From Saccharomyces paradoxus (Eukaryota > Ascomycota > Saccharomycetes > Saccharomycetales > Saccharomycetaceae), in the NCBI RefSeq assembly GCF_002079055.1, contig NC_047501.1:992001-1056000 (forward strand): DNA of 64,000 nucleotides, given 5' to 3'. Below, one piece after another: positions 1 to 10,695 of the stretch. The notes below the pieces were generated by a model. That model was not told the DNA's origin. It searched no databases and was given only the letters and a program-made list of their open reading frames with translations. A program made the position numbers and the translations under genes. The first letter of the stretch is position 1. Each line of letters opens with the position of its first letter.

Positions 1-208
1 CGACTTGAATCTTAACATTTTTCTGTGGAACTAGCAGTTTAGAAGTAATGAGTTTCTCCACTGCAAAAACTACACCATCGTTACACTTTATACCGATTGA
101 TGTGGTACCGTTCTCGACGGCTTTGACTGCATACTCCACTTGAAAATTTCTACCATCTGGGGAAAAAACACTATTGGAAAGATCGTAACCAGTACCAATT
201 GAGGTCAT
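1..208 (-). CDS. PRE10: 20S proteasome alpha-7 subunit, N-terminal part (cut by window start)
   Basis: Reading the minus strand from the ATG at 206-208 gives 69 codons that begin [20 protein letters not shown] and run off the left edge. This is the N-terminus of an alpha-type 20S proteasome subunit, with the usual GYD..FSPDGR..QVEYA signature at residues 7-26 that forms the gate-side helix H0 region. The protein belongs to the outer alpha ring of the core particle in cytosol and nucleus; alpha subunits are not catalytic. It matches yeast Pre10 (alpha-7) as I remember it, and PRE10 precedes PIP2 in the S. cerevisiae order. Only about a quarter of the gene is present. A PACE box lies about 120 bases upstream of the start. 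Confidence 0.95.
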   Translation of the reverse strand, partial: MTSIGTGYDLSNSVFSPDGRNFQVEYAVKAVENGTTSIGIKCNDGVVFAVEKLITSKLLVPQKNVKIQV

Positions 209-325
209 TGCTAAAGAATTATGCTTTTGTTATTTAGTTGATGCAAGGCTTGGGAGTTTGAAAGCTTTACAATTGCACTGCCATATAAACTCTCTACCGC
301 CACTATTACTACTTACTTTCTTATT

Positions 326-334
326 TTTGCCACC
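326..334 (-). promoter_or_regulatory. PACE box (Rpn4 site) of PRE10
   Basis: The minus strand reads GGTGGCAAA, the exact proteasome-associated control element bound by Rpn4 in Saccharomyces. It lies 118 bases upstream of the PRE10 ATG and in the usual orientation. PACE boxes coordinate expression of proteasome genes. The match is seen directly; activity is inferred from the family. Confidence 0.85.
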
Positions 335-2293
335 GATTTAGAGGGGCGGCGAAAAGCTTCGTTAGCAGTGATTTAACTACCGAAACTCATCATAAATGAG
401 GATAAAGCTTACCAACTCGCAAATGGAATAAAGGCCAAGACAGCTTTTTTCAGGAGCAAAATCAGCATCAATTGGCAAAATGGCACCCCTGCCAGATTAA
501 AATCCTGTGTACTCAGATCATCTCTTCAGATGCTACAATTACAGGTAGTACAACTACACAGAAAGAGAAAAGCTATATTCATAGCAATTTTCCAGAACAC
601 TATAGAAAAACATCTGGGGCCTGAGAAATGCAGTAGTCACGTCTGCCCTTTCCAATTTATATTCGTGGGGGTAGCTTTCACATTTTCAGGCAGTTTTCAT
701 GATGCCTTTGTTTAGAGTTCCACGCTGATGATTACGAAGTCACCTGTGACACCCTCTGCGGTATTGTCCGTGCGACGCGCAAAACAGTTTATTCAATAAA
801 GGCTAAAGAAAGTAAGACACAATTGAGGGAAAAGGGAGAAGTGGTATTTGTTTAGCGATGTATTGCCGTACTTAAAAAATTAGCTGTTTTCTCATTCATT
901 TGATCAAAACTCCGTGCAACGTTTTCAGCCTGTCAAACTGACAGAGAAACTAATATTACGAACGCTAGATGGGATTTTCTATCGTACTTCTCAGCTGGCC
1001 TTTTCGATGCGTTATTAGATCCATCAATTAATTGGCATTTTCTGGGTATACTATTATTTTATATGTGTTCCTTGCCCAGAAAACTGAAATACCAACGCTA
1101 GATAGGATGGCAGAAGGTCTTGTATATAAACGGTCTTTTATGGAGAAACGTAGGTGTGTCTTTTCGTGGAAACATCCTCGCGACAGAAATTCTAGGTACG
1201 GTACATACCTCGAGTGATAGACATAATATTATTGTTGATCTTCTAGGATAATTCGATTTAGTTTCTCAAAAAAATTTTGCAAAGCACTAATATATGTGTG
1301 AAGTAGAACAGGCCGAATATACTGACAAGAAAAAATAAAACAAGTGATATAAATGTTAGCTCCGGCCCATCAGTGTCTAAATTTTTTGTTTGCTTAGTCT
1401 CTGGCTTAGAAACAGGGAAAGACGATCGTTTTTTATTTGATTAGAAAGTGTCATCCGATCGTGAGAATCCGCATTGTAGTGTCCAAGACCATATCACTTA
1501 TCTGTGTAAAATACATAGGGGTATTACATTTCCACCCCTAGTCAAGAGTATTTAAAATGGTTGCTATGAATTTTTCTCTACGCTCTGGTCGTCAGGTGAT
1601 CTGTCTCTTATATTTTCACCACTAACAGAACTTGCACCTATAGTCGTCCTAATATTTTTTTTTGATCTTTCAAGCTGGTTGTTCTCCTGTGTCTAATGAT
1701 GTGCCCAAGTACTGCTACTTTCGTCTTGTTGGCATTTTTCTTTCTTAAAAGGCAACACCATAACGTTTTGTATCGCTGTGTTTTTCCATTGTTTGGTCGT
1801 ACAACGTATAATAATCTAGTCATCGAGAATTATCTAGTAGCATGGGGTTCGTCCCTGGATGGGGGACTTTCAGTTCATGTTCATTCGCCATTCCTATTTT
1901 ATAAGTACGGGCCATTGCGTTCCAAATCTTCTTATTCTAACTAAAATAAACTTGTGTTCTTGCCGTGATGGCAGCGACATTAACTACGTTTTATATTGCG
2001 CTTTTTACTTATTCATAATATATGTATAATTCTTGTTCAAAAAATAGGTTTTTAGATTTTCTCGTTTATTCATCCAGCGGTAGATATTGTTATTTGGTTC
2101 AAAGTTCAATGCACTGTCGTAAGGGATCATTAAGGCCTGATCTATTATTTGAAGCAGCTTGAAAAAAATACTTATGGAGGTGGTTGGCATTGCCGTTCAA
2201 GATGTAACCACATAGAACAAGTATGTCGACGCACTACTGTGTTAGACTAAATGAAACTGCTATATACATTCATAGAATATTGTAATAAACTTT
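335..2293. other. Intergenic region between PRE10 and PIP2
   Basis: About 2 kb separate the PRE10 promoter from the PIP2 stop codon. Only short open frames (61-82 codons) occur, with no recognisable protein, tRNA boxes or LTR ends. The left 150-200 bases must serve as the PRE10 promoter and the last 100 as the PIP2 3' UTR. I could not assign the middle, which is long for this core region. Confidence 0.5.
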
Positions 2294-5284
2294 CTAGTCG
2301 TTTTGAAAAAGGAGGTCATAATCGAAGAAATCAAGACTGCCAAAAATGTCTGGGACATCCATGGATATGTCCAAAGAAGACATAGGTGGGTCATAGTAGT
2401 TCTTAAAATTACTCGGTAACTTGACGTTATCATTTTTATTATTGTTCGAGCTGCCGCCGCTGTAGTTATTGTTTATCGGAGTAAAATTTAGATTAGGAGC
2501 GGCAGGATTATTCTCACTCGGATGGGTCGATGGAGACATGTTTTCTCCATTATTTTGATTATTAATATTGCGTGCAAGATTATAAGTGGAGGCACTACCA
2601 ACATTAGTGGGCTCGTTTGAACTTATATACGACGGTACGGCCTCATTTTCCACACTGGAGTTGAGTAAAAGCTCAATTGTGGGTGTATTATCTTTCATGT
2701 TTGGCTTTGATGGATTCAAAGAGTTTTGTGAATCAGCAGTACCAATGTTTTTTATTTTGTCGAACTCTTTAATGATTTCATGCAGTTGATCAAGCGTAAA
2801 GTTAACAGTGAGGTTTTTACCCTTTAGTCTATCAATTAAATGGTCTGACTTGTCTAGGTTGATGCCGAGCGTTAACTCTAGCATAGTGGCAATTTTTTTC
2901 GTAGTCGAGTCCTTGTCCACTTTGACAAACAAACCAGAGAATAACTGACCCTTTCTCAACCTTTGAATGAATACGTCAAACAAGGTTAACATTTTGAAAA
3001 TGTAGAAATACTTAAACCTCAGATTTTGAGAGGCGAGTAGATATACTTCCAACAAAAGCCTCTCAAAGTTGTCCTTGATAGTGTCCAATGACTTTATTTT
3101 CTCTTTTATTTCTGGGAGGTCACTAATGTCACCTCTGGCATTACATTCGTTACATTTGACTAGTAGCATGTTTTTGGCCAGCTCTGCCCTCATGATAATC
3201 ACTAAAAGGGTAAACATCGTGGTAGGAGCAGCCAATTGAATAACTTTTGTGGTTATAAAGCATACTAACGAGGAAAGAACTTTTTCGTAACTCCCATTGA
3301 AATACAGTAGAAAAAATCTGATGAGAGAAATGGTGTCGGCACAACACTGGAAAAAATACTTATAAAAGAAAGGCAAACATTCACTTCTTTCCATTGCGAG
3401 TGTTTCGAAATACAACATCAACGCTATTGACGCTCGTAGCATCATTAATTTACCCAGGATCTGGGCCGATAAACTTATTGAATTCAAAATTGAATTGAAG
3501 GTTAGTTTTTGGAATGTCTTCTCCACGTCATATATGTTAATATCCACGCTTCTTAGCTGAAATTTGTTCTTCAAAAGTTCATTAGCCTTAACGCGTAAAG
3601 TTTCTAGCGTATCCATTGGAACCGATCCACTGTATGAAATGGTTATATTGTTCAAATCAGACAAGAATAATGCCAATTGGGCTCTATGAAAAAAAATTTC
3701 ATGGATCTCTAGTAGCTGTTCATCTGATTGGGAACCCGTCAAATCTTTCTTGACCCTTTTTTTATAGATTTCTATACAATTGGGATCTCGAACGTTAATG
3801 AAAAGATCAATCATCGAAAGGGGTGACACCAACAGTCTACCTTTCAGGCTTGATTCTAGAGTTGCCATAGAAATAATCGATAGCCACTGTATCCTTCGTA
3901 AGTTTAGCAGCCTTTTGTCCGAAACTTCGGGGTGGTTCAAGGCTGGAAAGTCAGATGGATCACGGTGCAATCCGATAGATGTCCCGATTAATATTACAAG
4001 GTTAATAATAACATCCGACGGTTGTTCCAACAAAAAGTCACCCTCAGTTGGGGAGAAAACAAATGCGCACCAAATATAAAGTAAGCATGAAATGGTATTT
4101 TCATTTGCACAAGCACACCAATTTTCAGATGCAAGTATCTGCTGTGCTAGAAAAATTACTTCGCTTTGAATTGGATATTGCTCTAACATCTCTTTGGTAA
4201 TATATGGGCTGTAATCTTCGATCTTGTCTTCTATAAATGTCAAAGAGATGTACGCGATCCTCAATATTAACAGTAAGATACATAAATTTTCCATTTTATT
4301 TCGTATAAGGGTTGTGCCCATCGATAGCCGTACTTCCCCTAATTCATTATACTGTACGGTGGTGTGGATTGACTCCTCTAGCATCTCCTTGCTGGCAAAG
4401 GGTATTAAATGGAAAATATGCTCAAAAAAGTGAGAAAGGTACTGTTCTATGATGGCCTTTGGAGGGAGTGCCTTTTCGATTTCGTTGATGTGGCCTTTCA
4501 ATAAATCAGAATAGTCGTTTTCGGAAGGGCATGTATTCTCTAGATATGACGATTCCCTGGTACTGTACAATAAAGAAATTACTTTATTTACCGCAGTCTG
4601 TTCTTCAGGGTTCTTTCTCTGTAGTAGCCTGTCCGTGAACTCGTTGATGGATTTTCTTTGTGATTCGTATTTTGAGTTTTTCAATAGAACCTCTCTCATT
4701 TTTACCACATTATTCTTTACACATGGCTGCGTCCTGGACCTGCTGATATCTGCATTTAAAGCAGGAATCATGGAGTTTCTGGACGAACTTAAAAGTACGG
4801 AGGCAATCAACGTCTTCAGAAAAGTGTCCTGAAATATCAAATATTTTTCAGATAAAGGGTTGATTTCTCTTTTCATTACTTTGGTCATAATCAGTCTGGG
4901 ATGGGTCTTATAAAGACTGATTGGAAAACTGTTTTCCTGGGAACTTTTACATGTTCTCTTAGCAGCCAACTCCTCCGTTGGCCTTTTCAATGCAGTGTAG
5001 AAGTCCTTCTTTTCTTGAGTCAAATCCACGGTTTTATTCCTCCAGTAACGAATCTCCTTTTTCAGTCTCGCTATGGTAGCATCTTTATTCGGGTTCCTAG
5101 GGGCCGCTTGTCTTGCAACATCATATATACAAAACAGGTTTTGTTTGGTACACCTGCCACATCGAGGTTTCTCCTGGTCACACTTGGTCTTGGCCTTTCT
5201 GCAAGCTTGACAAACAAAGGAAAGTCTATTCCTTTTTTTACCAATTCTGCTCATTGTCGGTGATGATTCATCTGTAAAGTACAT
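2294..5284 (-). CDS. PIP2: Zn2Cys6 transcription factor of the oleate response
   Basis: A 996-residue protein, the full length of S. cerevisiae Pip2. Pip2 pairs with Oaf1 on oleate-response elements and activates genes for peroxisome growth and fatty-acid beta-oxidation in the nucleus. A Gal4-type Zn2Cys6 cluster is seen at residues 25-52 (Cys25, 28, 35, 42, 45, 52), followed by a linker and a short putative coiled coil near 68-95. The middle (about 280-650) is the hydrophobic fungal transcription-factor domain. The C-terminus is Asn/Ser-rich and ends in an acidic, aromatic stretch typical of an activation domain (about residues 970-996). The ATG gives the full zinc finger. The upstream 250 bases contain one exact oleate-response element, which fits autoregulation of PIP2. 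Confidence 0.96.
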   Translation of the reverse strand: MYFTDESSPTMSRIGKKRNRLSFVCQACRKAKTKCDQEKPRCGRCTKQNLFCIYDVARQAAPRNPNKDATIARLKKEIRYWRNKTVDLTQEKKDFYTALKRPTEELAAKRTCKSSQENSFPISLYKTHPRLIMTKVMKREINPLSEKYLIFQDTFLKTLIASVLLSSSRNSMIPALNADISRSRTQPCVKNNVVKMREVLLKNSKYESQRKSINEFTDRLLQRKNPEEQTAVNKVISLLYSTRESSYLENTCPSENDYSDLLKGHINEIEKALPPKAIIEQYLSHFFEHIFHLIPFASKEMLEESIHTTVQYNELGEVRLSMGTTLIRNKMENLCILLLILRIAYISLTFIEDKIEDYSPYITKEMLEQYPIQSEVIFLAQQILASENWCACANENTISCLLYIWCAFVFSPTEGDFLLEQPSDVIINLVILIGTSIGLHRDPSDFPALNHPEVSDKRLLNLRRIQWLSIISMATLESSLKGRLLVSPLSMIDLFINVRDPNCIEIYKKRVKKDLTGSQSDEQLLEIHEIFFHRAQLALFLSDLNNITISYSGSVPMDTLETLRVKANELLKNKFQLRSVDINIYDVEKTFQKLTFNSILNSISLSAQILGKLMMLRASIALMLYFETLAMERSECLPFFYKYFFQCCADTISLIRFFLLYFNGSYEKVLSSLVCFITTKVIQLAAPTTMFTLLVIIMRAELAKNMLLVKCNECNARGDISDLPEIKEKIKSLDTIKDNFERLLLEVYLLASQNLRFKYFYIFKMLTLFDVFIQRLRKGQLFSGLFVKVDKDSTTKKIATMLELTLGINLDKSDHLIDRLKGKNLTVNFTLDQLHEIIKEFDKIKNIGTADSQNSLNPSKPNMKDNTPTIELLLNSSVENEAVPSYISSNEPTNVGSASTYNLARNINNQNNGENMSPSTHPSENNPAAPNLNFTPINNNYSGGSSNNNKNDNVKLPSNFKNYYDPPMSSLDISMDVPDIFGSLDFFDYDLLFQND

Positions 5285-5421
5285 GCCGTAATTGGAGAAA
5301 GCTTGTTTAGCAAGGTCAGAAGTGATATTTCACCAGCTCTGTGCGTTTCACTACATTTTCTTTATCTGGAACCTCTATCATGCCTTAGCAACGCTTTATG
5401 TTTTCCTCGTTGGAGATACTC

Positions 5422-5444
5422 CGGAGATTATATTTTTAGTTCCG
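5422..5444. promoter_or_regulatory. Oleate response element (ORE) in the PIP2 promoter
   Basis: The plus strand reads CGG, AGA, TTA, 11 bases, CCG, which fits the ORE rule CGG-N3-TNA-N9..12-CCG at every fixed position. It sits about 140-160 bases upstream of the PIP2 ATG. Oaf1/Pip2 heterodimers bind such elements, and PIP2 is known to be induced by oleate through its own ORE. The match is exact; function here is inferred. Confidence 0.85.
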
Positions 5445-5533
5445 AGATGGCCTTAGAACCTTCCAAATTCCAAATTCAGAAATTTTGCAGGAAGGCAAAT
5501 TCTAGCAGACGTATCATTCATGATTTTTTTTAT

Positions 5534-7645
5534 TCACATATACAGATATTCACAGTTTGAATTTTGTTTACAAAGATCAATCTTATTAATTTGCGGCCTT
5601 TGAATGCCGTTGCATTCGAGAACAGCCTTCTTCATTTCGTGCAGTTCTGGCACTAATTCATAAACTGCATCATCATCCATTTCATTTTTCAAGAACGATC
5701 GTCTTTGGTCATCAATGGGTTTGTACCTCGTATCAGGGTGCTTGTAATATATCGCCATCGCAAAGCACACCAATATGAAAATAAATAGATACAAGGAAAA
5801 CGCAGCATTCAGAAAAAAGAAAATTAGTCCCATGAAAGAAGAAACAGCAATGGGCTGTTGAAATAAGTTACTAAAAAATAAGAAAAAAAAGGCATTCATT
5901 AAATTCAGTGAATGGATACTAATATTGAAGCAGTTGGTTGTTTTGTCCATATAAGGTTGCATCCAGCACAAAAGGATGAGATAGATCGCTTCATTTAAAA
6001 AGACACCAATTGATTGAGATTTTCCGTGCGTTTGTAGAGCTCCCACTAGGATGGACCTAATAAGCATGTATGCGGATGTAATCATTAACCACCATACCTT
6101 TGTAGACTTAAATTGAGAGTAAAGAAAGCCAAACTTGTTTAGAAATTTTGAGTCACTGAAAAGTAAATAGCTTGGTTGGCCAAAAATTTTCTCAGACTTG
6201 ACCATCTGTCTCCATATTCTAACGCTTGCAGATAATAACAAGACTGTCATCAAAATGAAAACAACAATTGCTTCCACTAAGGTAGCTGCTGAGTCTTTTT
6301 GAGTGAACTCCCAAAGTGCTAAAAGAGATATCTCGGAATATATTATGAATACCACTCGATATAATGTTCCCTGTAAAAGTGCGCTCCAATGTATATGGAA
6401 GTGTAAATATCTGGTCGTCTTAATTTTAAACCTCTGAATTACTTTCAAAGATGTTTTAAAAATGATAAACCCTAATATTACCATACCAATAAAGACAATA
6501 AAGAAGGAGAATCCCGTCAAGAAGAAATTCGATATTTCAATTCCAGCCTTGTAAGACACCCTTTTGATACCCCTTAGTACTAAGATTTTTGATAAGTAGT
6601 CATTGGCATTTCTTAGATTTGAAGTGTACAATAAATTATCCCTTTGAGAGCTTTCAACACCATTTAAATTACTTGATGCGGATATGATTTTACTGTTCAA
6701 GGATCTTTTTTGAACGCTGATCGATAGAACTTCTTTATTGTGATATACAACAGTGGGGGACCCGGATGTGGCGACAATATACCAGTCAAATAAGTGCTGC
6801 ATAAAATTTATCTTTATTATTCCCGTTGACCATTGGAAATTTTGAGTCCATGCAGCGACAATAGGCGGCAAAAATGATACACTAATCATTGCTAGGATAG
6901 CCAAATTTTGGAAATATAAAACCAATGAGATTGAATATGACGCCAGGCGTGTCGAAGTAACTGTGTAACCTTGCAAAGAATAAACAACTGAAAACATAAT
7001 TCCGAAAATTGTCAAAATCACTAGATTCCATGACAAGTACTCTGTTTGAACTGTTCTACCATTTGATAGCATCACTTGAACACATGCTAAAGGTTTGATG
7101 AATTCTTTATCGGTAGTGGAGTATGCTGACACCACAATATACGCGTCCAAATCAGGGATATTATATGCTATACTTGGAATTTGGCTAGCTACTGCTGTTT
7201 CTACATAATAGCTTCCTATGAGTTCTATATTCCCTGGCTTCAACGGGCATAATAAATTATCTTGTATTCCACATAGATCAAAAACTTTGGTATAAACATT
7301 GAGACCGTATGCAATCAATTCTGCCTTAATGGTTATGTTTTCACTCATAATTGTTTGTGCTTCAATGTCAAAGAAAATAGTACTATTTTTTGGGAAGAAT
7401 GCAGCTTCAAAATACGATGCAGAAAACTGCGAGTCTCTAACACAGGTCAACAGTGCTGAAGTCTTTAAATATTCCTTAGTGGATACATCGAACGGTACTG
7501 AGAATAGTTTTGATGCGTTGTTTAGCAGCGTAAAAGAGTTAGAAACCTGAAAAGTAGAGCTGTTAATGGAAATAGCGTGTGTCTGCCGGAAGAGTGCCAG
7601 TAAAGCAAAAACCCAAGATAAAAAAAAGACATTAATAGGCAACAT
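5534..7645 (-). CDS. TRP-like polytopic membrane protein (YOR365C ortholog)
   Basis: A 703-residue membrane protein that matches S. cerevisiae YOR365C in length and position. Residues 1-24 form a signal peptide (hydrophobic core ending at ALFRQTHA). A lumenal domain of about 170 residues follows, with several cysteines, as in the ML-like domain of fungal TRP/Flc proteins. About nine hydrophobic segments lie from residue 205 to 640, and the cytosolic tail is charged. The family includes Flc1-3, implicated in FAD or calcium handling in the ER, but the role of this member is not established. Its stop codon lies about 250 bases upstream of the PIP2 start, so the PIP2 promoter occupies the gap. 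Confidence 0.88.
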   Translation of the reverse strand: MLPINVFFLSWVFALLALFRQTHAISINSSTFQVSNSFTLLNNASKLFSVPFDVSTKEYLKTSALLTCVRDSQFSASYFEAAFFPKNSTIFFDIEAQTIMSENITIKAELIAYGLNVYTKVFDLCGIQDNLLCPLKPGNIELIGSYYVETAVASQIPSIAYNIPDLDAYIVVSAYSTTDKEFIKPLACVQVMLSNGRTVQTEYLSWNLVILTIFGIMFSVVYSLQGYTVTSTRLASYSISLVLYFQNLAILAMISVSFLPPIVAAWTQNFQWSTGIIKINFMQHLFDWYIVATSGSPTVVYHNKEVLSISVQKRSLNSKIISASSNLNGVESSQRDNLLYTSNLRNANDYLSKILVLRGIKRVSYKAGIEISNFFLTGFSFFIVFIGMVILGFIIFKTSLKVIQRFKIKTTRYLHFHIHWSALLQGTLYRVVFIIYSEISLLALWEFTQKDSAATLVEAIVVFILMTVLLLSASVRIWRQMVKSEKIFGQPSYLLFSDSKFLNKFGFLYSQFKSTKVWWLMITSAYMLIRSILVGALQTHGKSQSIGVFLNEAIYLILLCWMQPYMDKTTNCFNISIHSLNLMNAFFFLFFSNLFQQPIAVSSFMGLIFFFLNAAFSLYLFIFILVCFAMAIYYKHPDTRYKPIDDQRRSFLKNEMDDDAVYELVPELHEMKKAVLECNGIQRPQINKIDLCKQNSNCEYLYM

Positions 7646-8081
7646 AATTACTCCCTTTACATATATAAATCAGAGAGGTCAAATGATGTTTTGAAAAGCA
7701 TTGCGCTTTTGTTTCACCATGGTTCCAAAATAATGACACTTATTCATTTTTTGAAGGTGTCAGCAATTCGGGCACAAAAATATAAATGTCGCCCCCATGG
7801 ATTGAAGTTATTGTCGAAATGGATCCTTATCACAGGATCATAAAAAATCAAAAGATATAATCAGTACTATCTTACGGTAATAATAGAATACTACTTGGAT
7901 TACAACAGTATATTCTTCATACCATGGGTTGTCATTGTAGCAAAAGCTAAACACCCATTCACCACGTGTTATTGGACACCCGTGGAGTTCCAAAAGGAGT
8001 TTAAACGCATGTATTAACGCCATGAGATAAAGTGGTATTTGAAGTAAATGACTTGGTGAATGTACAATCAAAAGTTTACCA
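7646..8081. other. Divergent promoter region of YOR365C and SCP1
   Basis: These 436 bases separate two divergently transcribed genes. I see a CACGTG E-box (CACCACGTG at 7960-7968), a core for Cbf1/Pho4-type factors, and AT-rich stretches. No gene or RNA is evident. Confidence 0.45.
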
Positions 8082-8684
8082 ATGAGTTATGATAAGAAGG
8101 CTGATGTCACATCCTTAGATGAAGATTTAAGGCAACTAAGAGAAAGCAAGTTTTCACCGGAAGCAGTGCAGCATATTAAAACATGGGTATTTAAATCCGT
8201 TCTGAAAGAGACAGTTCCTCCTGAAGACTTACTGGAATGCTTGAAAGATGGAACAGTCCTATGTAAGTTAGCAAATATTTTATATGAAGCAGACACAGGA
8301 GAAGCCAGCCATATTAGTTGGAAAAACTCTAAAATGCCATTTGTTCAAATGGATCAAATTTCCCAATTCTTATCGTTTTCGAGGGTATATGGTGTGCCAG
8401 AAGATGAATTATTTCAGACTATAGATCTTTTTGAAAAAAAGGATCCAGCCATTGTTTTCCAAACGTTGAAGTCCTTGTCTCGTTACGCCAACAAAAAACA
8501 TCCGGATAGATTTCCAGTTCTGGGACCGCAACTGTCAACAAGGAAGCCGAGACCCCCGGTCAGGTCCAAACCAAAGCATCTACGGGAGGGTGCTGGATGG
8601 AGTACTTTTGAATACGGTTATATGAAAGGTGCATCTCAAGCTACTGAAGGGGTGGTGTTAGGTCAAAGAAGAGATATAGTTTAG
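8082..8684 (+). CDS. SCP1: Calponin/transgelin-type actin-bundling protein
   Basis: A 200-residue protein with the length and domain plan of yeast Scp1, a transgelin homolog that binds and cross-links F-actin in cortical patches. A single calponin-homology domain spans about residues 25-130, with the typical core DGTVLCKLANIL at about 51-62. A basic, proline-rich linker follows, then one calponin-like repeat near residues 175-200 (G-x4-ASQ-x7-G-QRRDI), which adds actin contacts. The start is the first ATG of the frame and gives the full CH domain. RAD17 follows 230 bases downstream on the same strand. In S. cerevisiae Scp1 works with fimbrin Sac6. Confidence 0.95.
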   Translation: MSYDKKADVTSLDEDLRQLRESKFSPEAVQHIKTWVFKSVLKETVPPEDLLECLKDGTVLCKLANILYEADTGEASHISWKNSKMPFVQMDQISQFLSFSRVYGVPEDELFQTIDLFEKKDPAIVFQTLKSLSRYANKKHPDRFPVLGPQLSTRKPRPPVRSKPKHLREGAGWSTFEYGYMKGASQATEGVVLGQRRDIV

Positions 8685-8817
8685 AGCATTGTAATTGACA
8701 TTTTTTCTGCAAGTTGATAAGTAATATATAATAAGTTTACATACACAACTGAAGCATCTTCGATATGTTTTGGTTTTTCATTAAGGTTTTCTTACACAAA
8801 CAATAAGGTGACTGGAG

Positions 8818-8823
8818 ACGCGT
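8818..8823. promoter_or_regulatory. MCB element upstream of RAD17
   Basis: The palindrome ACGCGT lies 92 bases before the RAD17 ATG. It is the MluI cell-cycle box bound by MBF (Mbp1/Swi6), common upstream of G1/S and DNA-repair genes. The match is exact, but a 6-mer can occur by chance. Confidence 0.6.
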
Positions 8824-8914
8824 AACGAAAGTTAACATTACCGGTGAAAATGTGATTATACAAAATCAATCCAACAGAACGGTGTGGAAACAAAATAGTT
8901 GAAGCATTTCAATT

Positions 8915-10120
8915 ATGCGAATCAATAGTGAACTAGCGAACAAATTTTCTGCCTCAACGGTGCACTTAGAACACATCACAACTGCTTTAAGTTGCTTGAC
9001 ACCTTTCGGTTCTAAAGACGATGTGCTTATATTCATAGACGCTGATGGCCTATCATTTGTCAGGGAAAACAACCATGTGATAAGAATTCAATTACTACTG
9101 TCTCGAGAGCTGTTTATGTCTTATTCATATAGAAATGAAACTGAGGACCACATGAAGCTTTGTGTGAAAATAAATCATATCTTAGATAGTGTTAGCGTGA
9201 TGAACAGGAATTCAGATGACATTGTCGAGTGTACTTTATCTTATGATGGACATGGATCGCCTTTTGTGCTAATATTTGAAGACTCATTTATCTCTGAGAG
9301 AGTGGAATACTCTACCTACTTAATTAAGGATTTCGATACTAATGGGTTAGAACTAGATAGAGAAAGGATATGCTTTGAGGCAATTATTAAGGGTGAAGCC
9401 CTTCATTCAGCTTTGAAGGATTTGAAGGAAATTGGATGCAAAGAGTGCTATGTATATGCGAAGACTGAGGCAAATGATGAGAATGTATTTGCTTTGATAT
9501 CCAAATCTCAGCTAGGATTCTCAAAAATAAAATTGCCCAGTAACAGATCGATACTAGAGAAGTTACAAGTATTTGACGGAGATTCTACAACAGTAATGGA
9601 TGGTTCTGCCGTAATCGGGTTCTTTGATTTCACCTCATTTGATAAAATCAGGAAGAGTACTAAAATTGCAAGCAAAGTACTGTTTAGAATGGATGTTCAT
9701 GGTGTATTAAGTGTAAATATTCTAAGTCAAACAGATGATGTCATTATCACTGATACTACAAGACCTTCGAATAACCGATTAAGTAGTGTTCGTCAACTGC
9801 AACTACCCAAGGATTATCCTGGTATAGTAATCGAGGTTTGCATGTTGGAAAAAGAATCCATCGATGAGGTAGCACAGACAGAAATAGAGCTCTTAATGGA
9901 GACTAATGAATTTGGTAATCGTGGCAATTTCAAGAAATCTATTACAAGAAAAAGATATGGTACGGATGGAGGTAATGAAGCTTCTAATGACAATTTGCTG
10001 CAATTGAATGGTAAAGAAATTAAACTACCATCTGAAGAAAACAACAATAACAATAAAAAATATGAGGATGAAGAGAATCGCTACAAAAATCCAACAAACG
10101 ACATCCCTTTATTTTTTTAA
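8915..10120 (+). CDS. RAD17: Checkpoint clamp (9-1-1) subunit Rad17
   Basis: A 401-residue protein that matches S. cerevisiae Rad17, the counterpart of human Rad1. With Ddc1 and Mec3 it forms the PCNA-like 9-1-1 clamp, loaded at damaged DNA by Rad24-RFC to activate Mec1 in the nucleus. The first 300 residues show the alternating beta/alpha pattern of two PCNA-like folds (for example LIFIDADGLSFVREN at about 40-54). The C-terminus from about 345 is low-complexity, Asn/Lys/Glu-rich. The start at 8915 is the first ATG; an MCB box is just upstream. The short 3' gap (143 bases) is shared with convergent RPS12. Confidence 0.95.
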   Translation: MRINSELANKFSASTVHLEHITTALSCLTPFGSKDDVLIFIDADGLSFVRENNHVIRIQLLLSRELFMSYSYRNETEDHMKLCVKINHILDSVSVMNRNSDDIVECTLSYDGHGSPFVLIFEDSFISERVEYSTYLIKDFDTNGLELDRERICFEAIIKGEALHSALKDLKEIGCKECYVYAKTEANDENVFALISKSQLGFSKIKLPSNRSILEKLQVFDGDSTTVMDGSAVIGFFDFTSFDKIRKSTKIASKVLFRMDVHGVLSVNILSQTDDVIITDTTRPSNNRLSSVRQLQLPKDYPGIVIEVCMLEKESIDEVAQTEIELLMETNEFGNRGNFKKSITRKRYGTDGGNEASNDNLLQLNGKEIKLPSEENNNNNKKYEDEENRYKNPTNDIPLFF

Positions 10121-10263
10121 GTCAATATTCCATATCGCAGAAAAGACAAAAGACCATTCAGCATTTAGTAATTTTATAACATATAATTTACAATTAAATA
10201 AAGTTTTAACTATATATTATTATGTATTCTAATTCTAGAAAAAATTAATGGCAATTACTCCAT

Positions 10264-10695
10264 TTATTGTTGGGAGAAGTGTTCCATGATCATGGACAAT
10301 TCATCAGTTTCAGCACCCCAGTTCTTGACGACAACAACGGAAGCACCGACAACCTTTCTAGCGTTACCTTCACGGTCGATCTTACCCAAACCAGCCCATT
10401 CACCTAATTGCTTAGCGTCGGCAACCTTGATTAATGGGACCTTGTTTTCTGGATCGTTAGCCAAACCTTCAACCAACTTGATGATGTTGGCTTCAGTAAC
10501 GGAGCTGACCAAAACAACCAATAAAGCTTCACCTCTGGTCAAAGCCTTGGTAGATTCTCTCAAACCTCTAGCTAGACCATCGTGGACCAAAGCGGTTCTC
10601 AAGACAACCTTTAAAGCATCTTCGATGGTAACTTCAGCGGTTTGTTCAACAACAGTTTCTTCTTGAACTTCAACGACTTCTTCAACGTCAGACAT
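10264..10695 (-). CDS. RPS12: 40S ribosomal protein eS12
   Basis: A 143-residue acidic ribosomal protein of the eS12 family (L7Ae/eL30-like fold). It sits at the beak of the 40S subunit. I chose the ATG at 10693-10695 ([10 protein letters not shown]), because the frame further upstream opens only with a non-ATG codon. Residues 1-25 are acidic; the conserved core ([20 protein letters not shown] at about 29-48) is unchanged from S. cerevisiae. The codons are strongly biased to the preferred yeast set (TTG Leu, AGA Arg, GGT Gly), as expected for high expression. There is no intron, unlike many ribosomal protein genes. T-rich tracts lie just upstream of the start. Confidence 0.97.

Noticed and set aside
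10286-10666. 126-codon frame opposite RPS12
   Set aside because: It mirrors the biased RPS12 codons and encodes a Ser/Thr-rich product with no motif.
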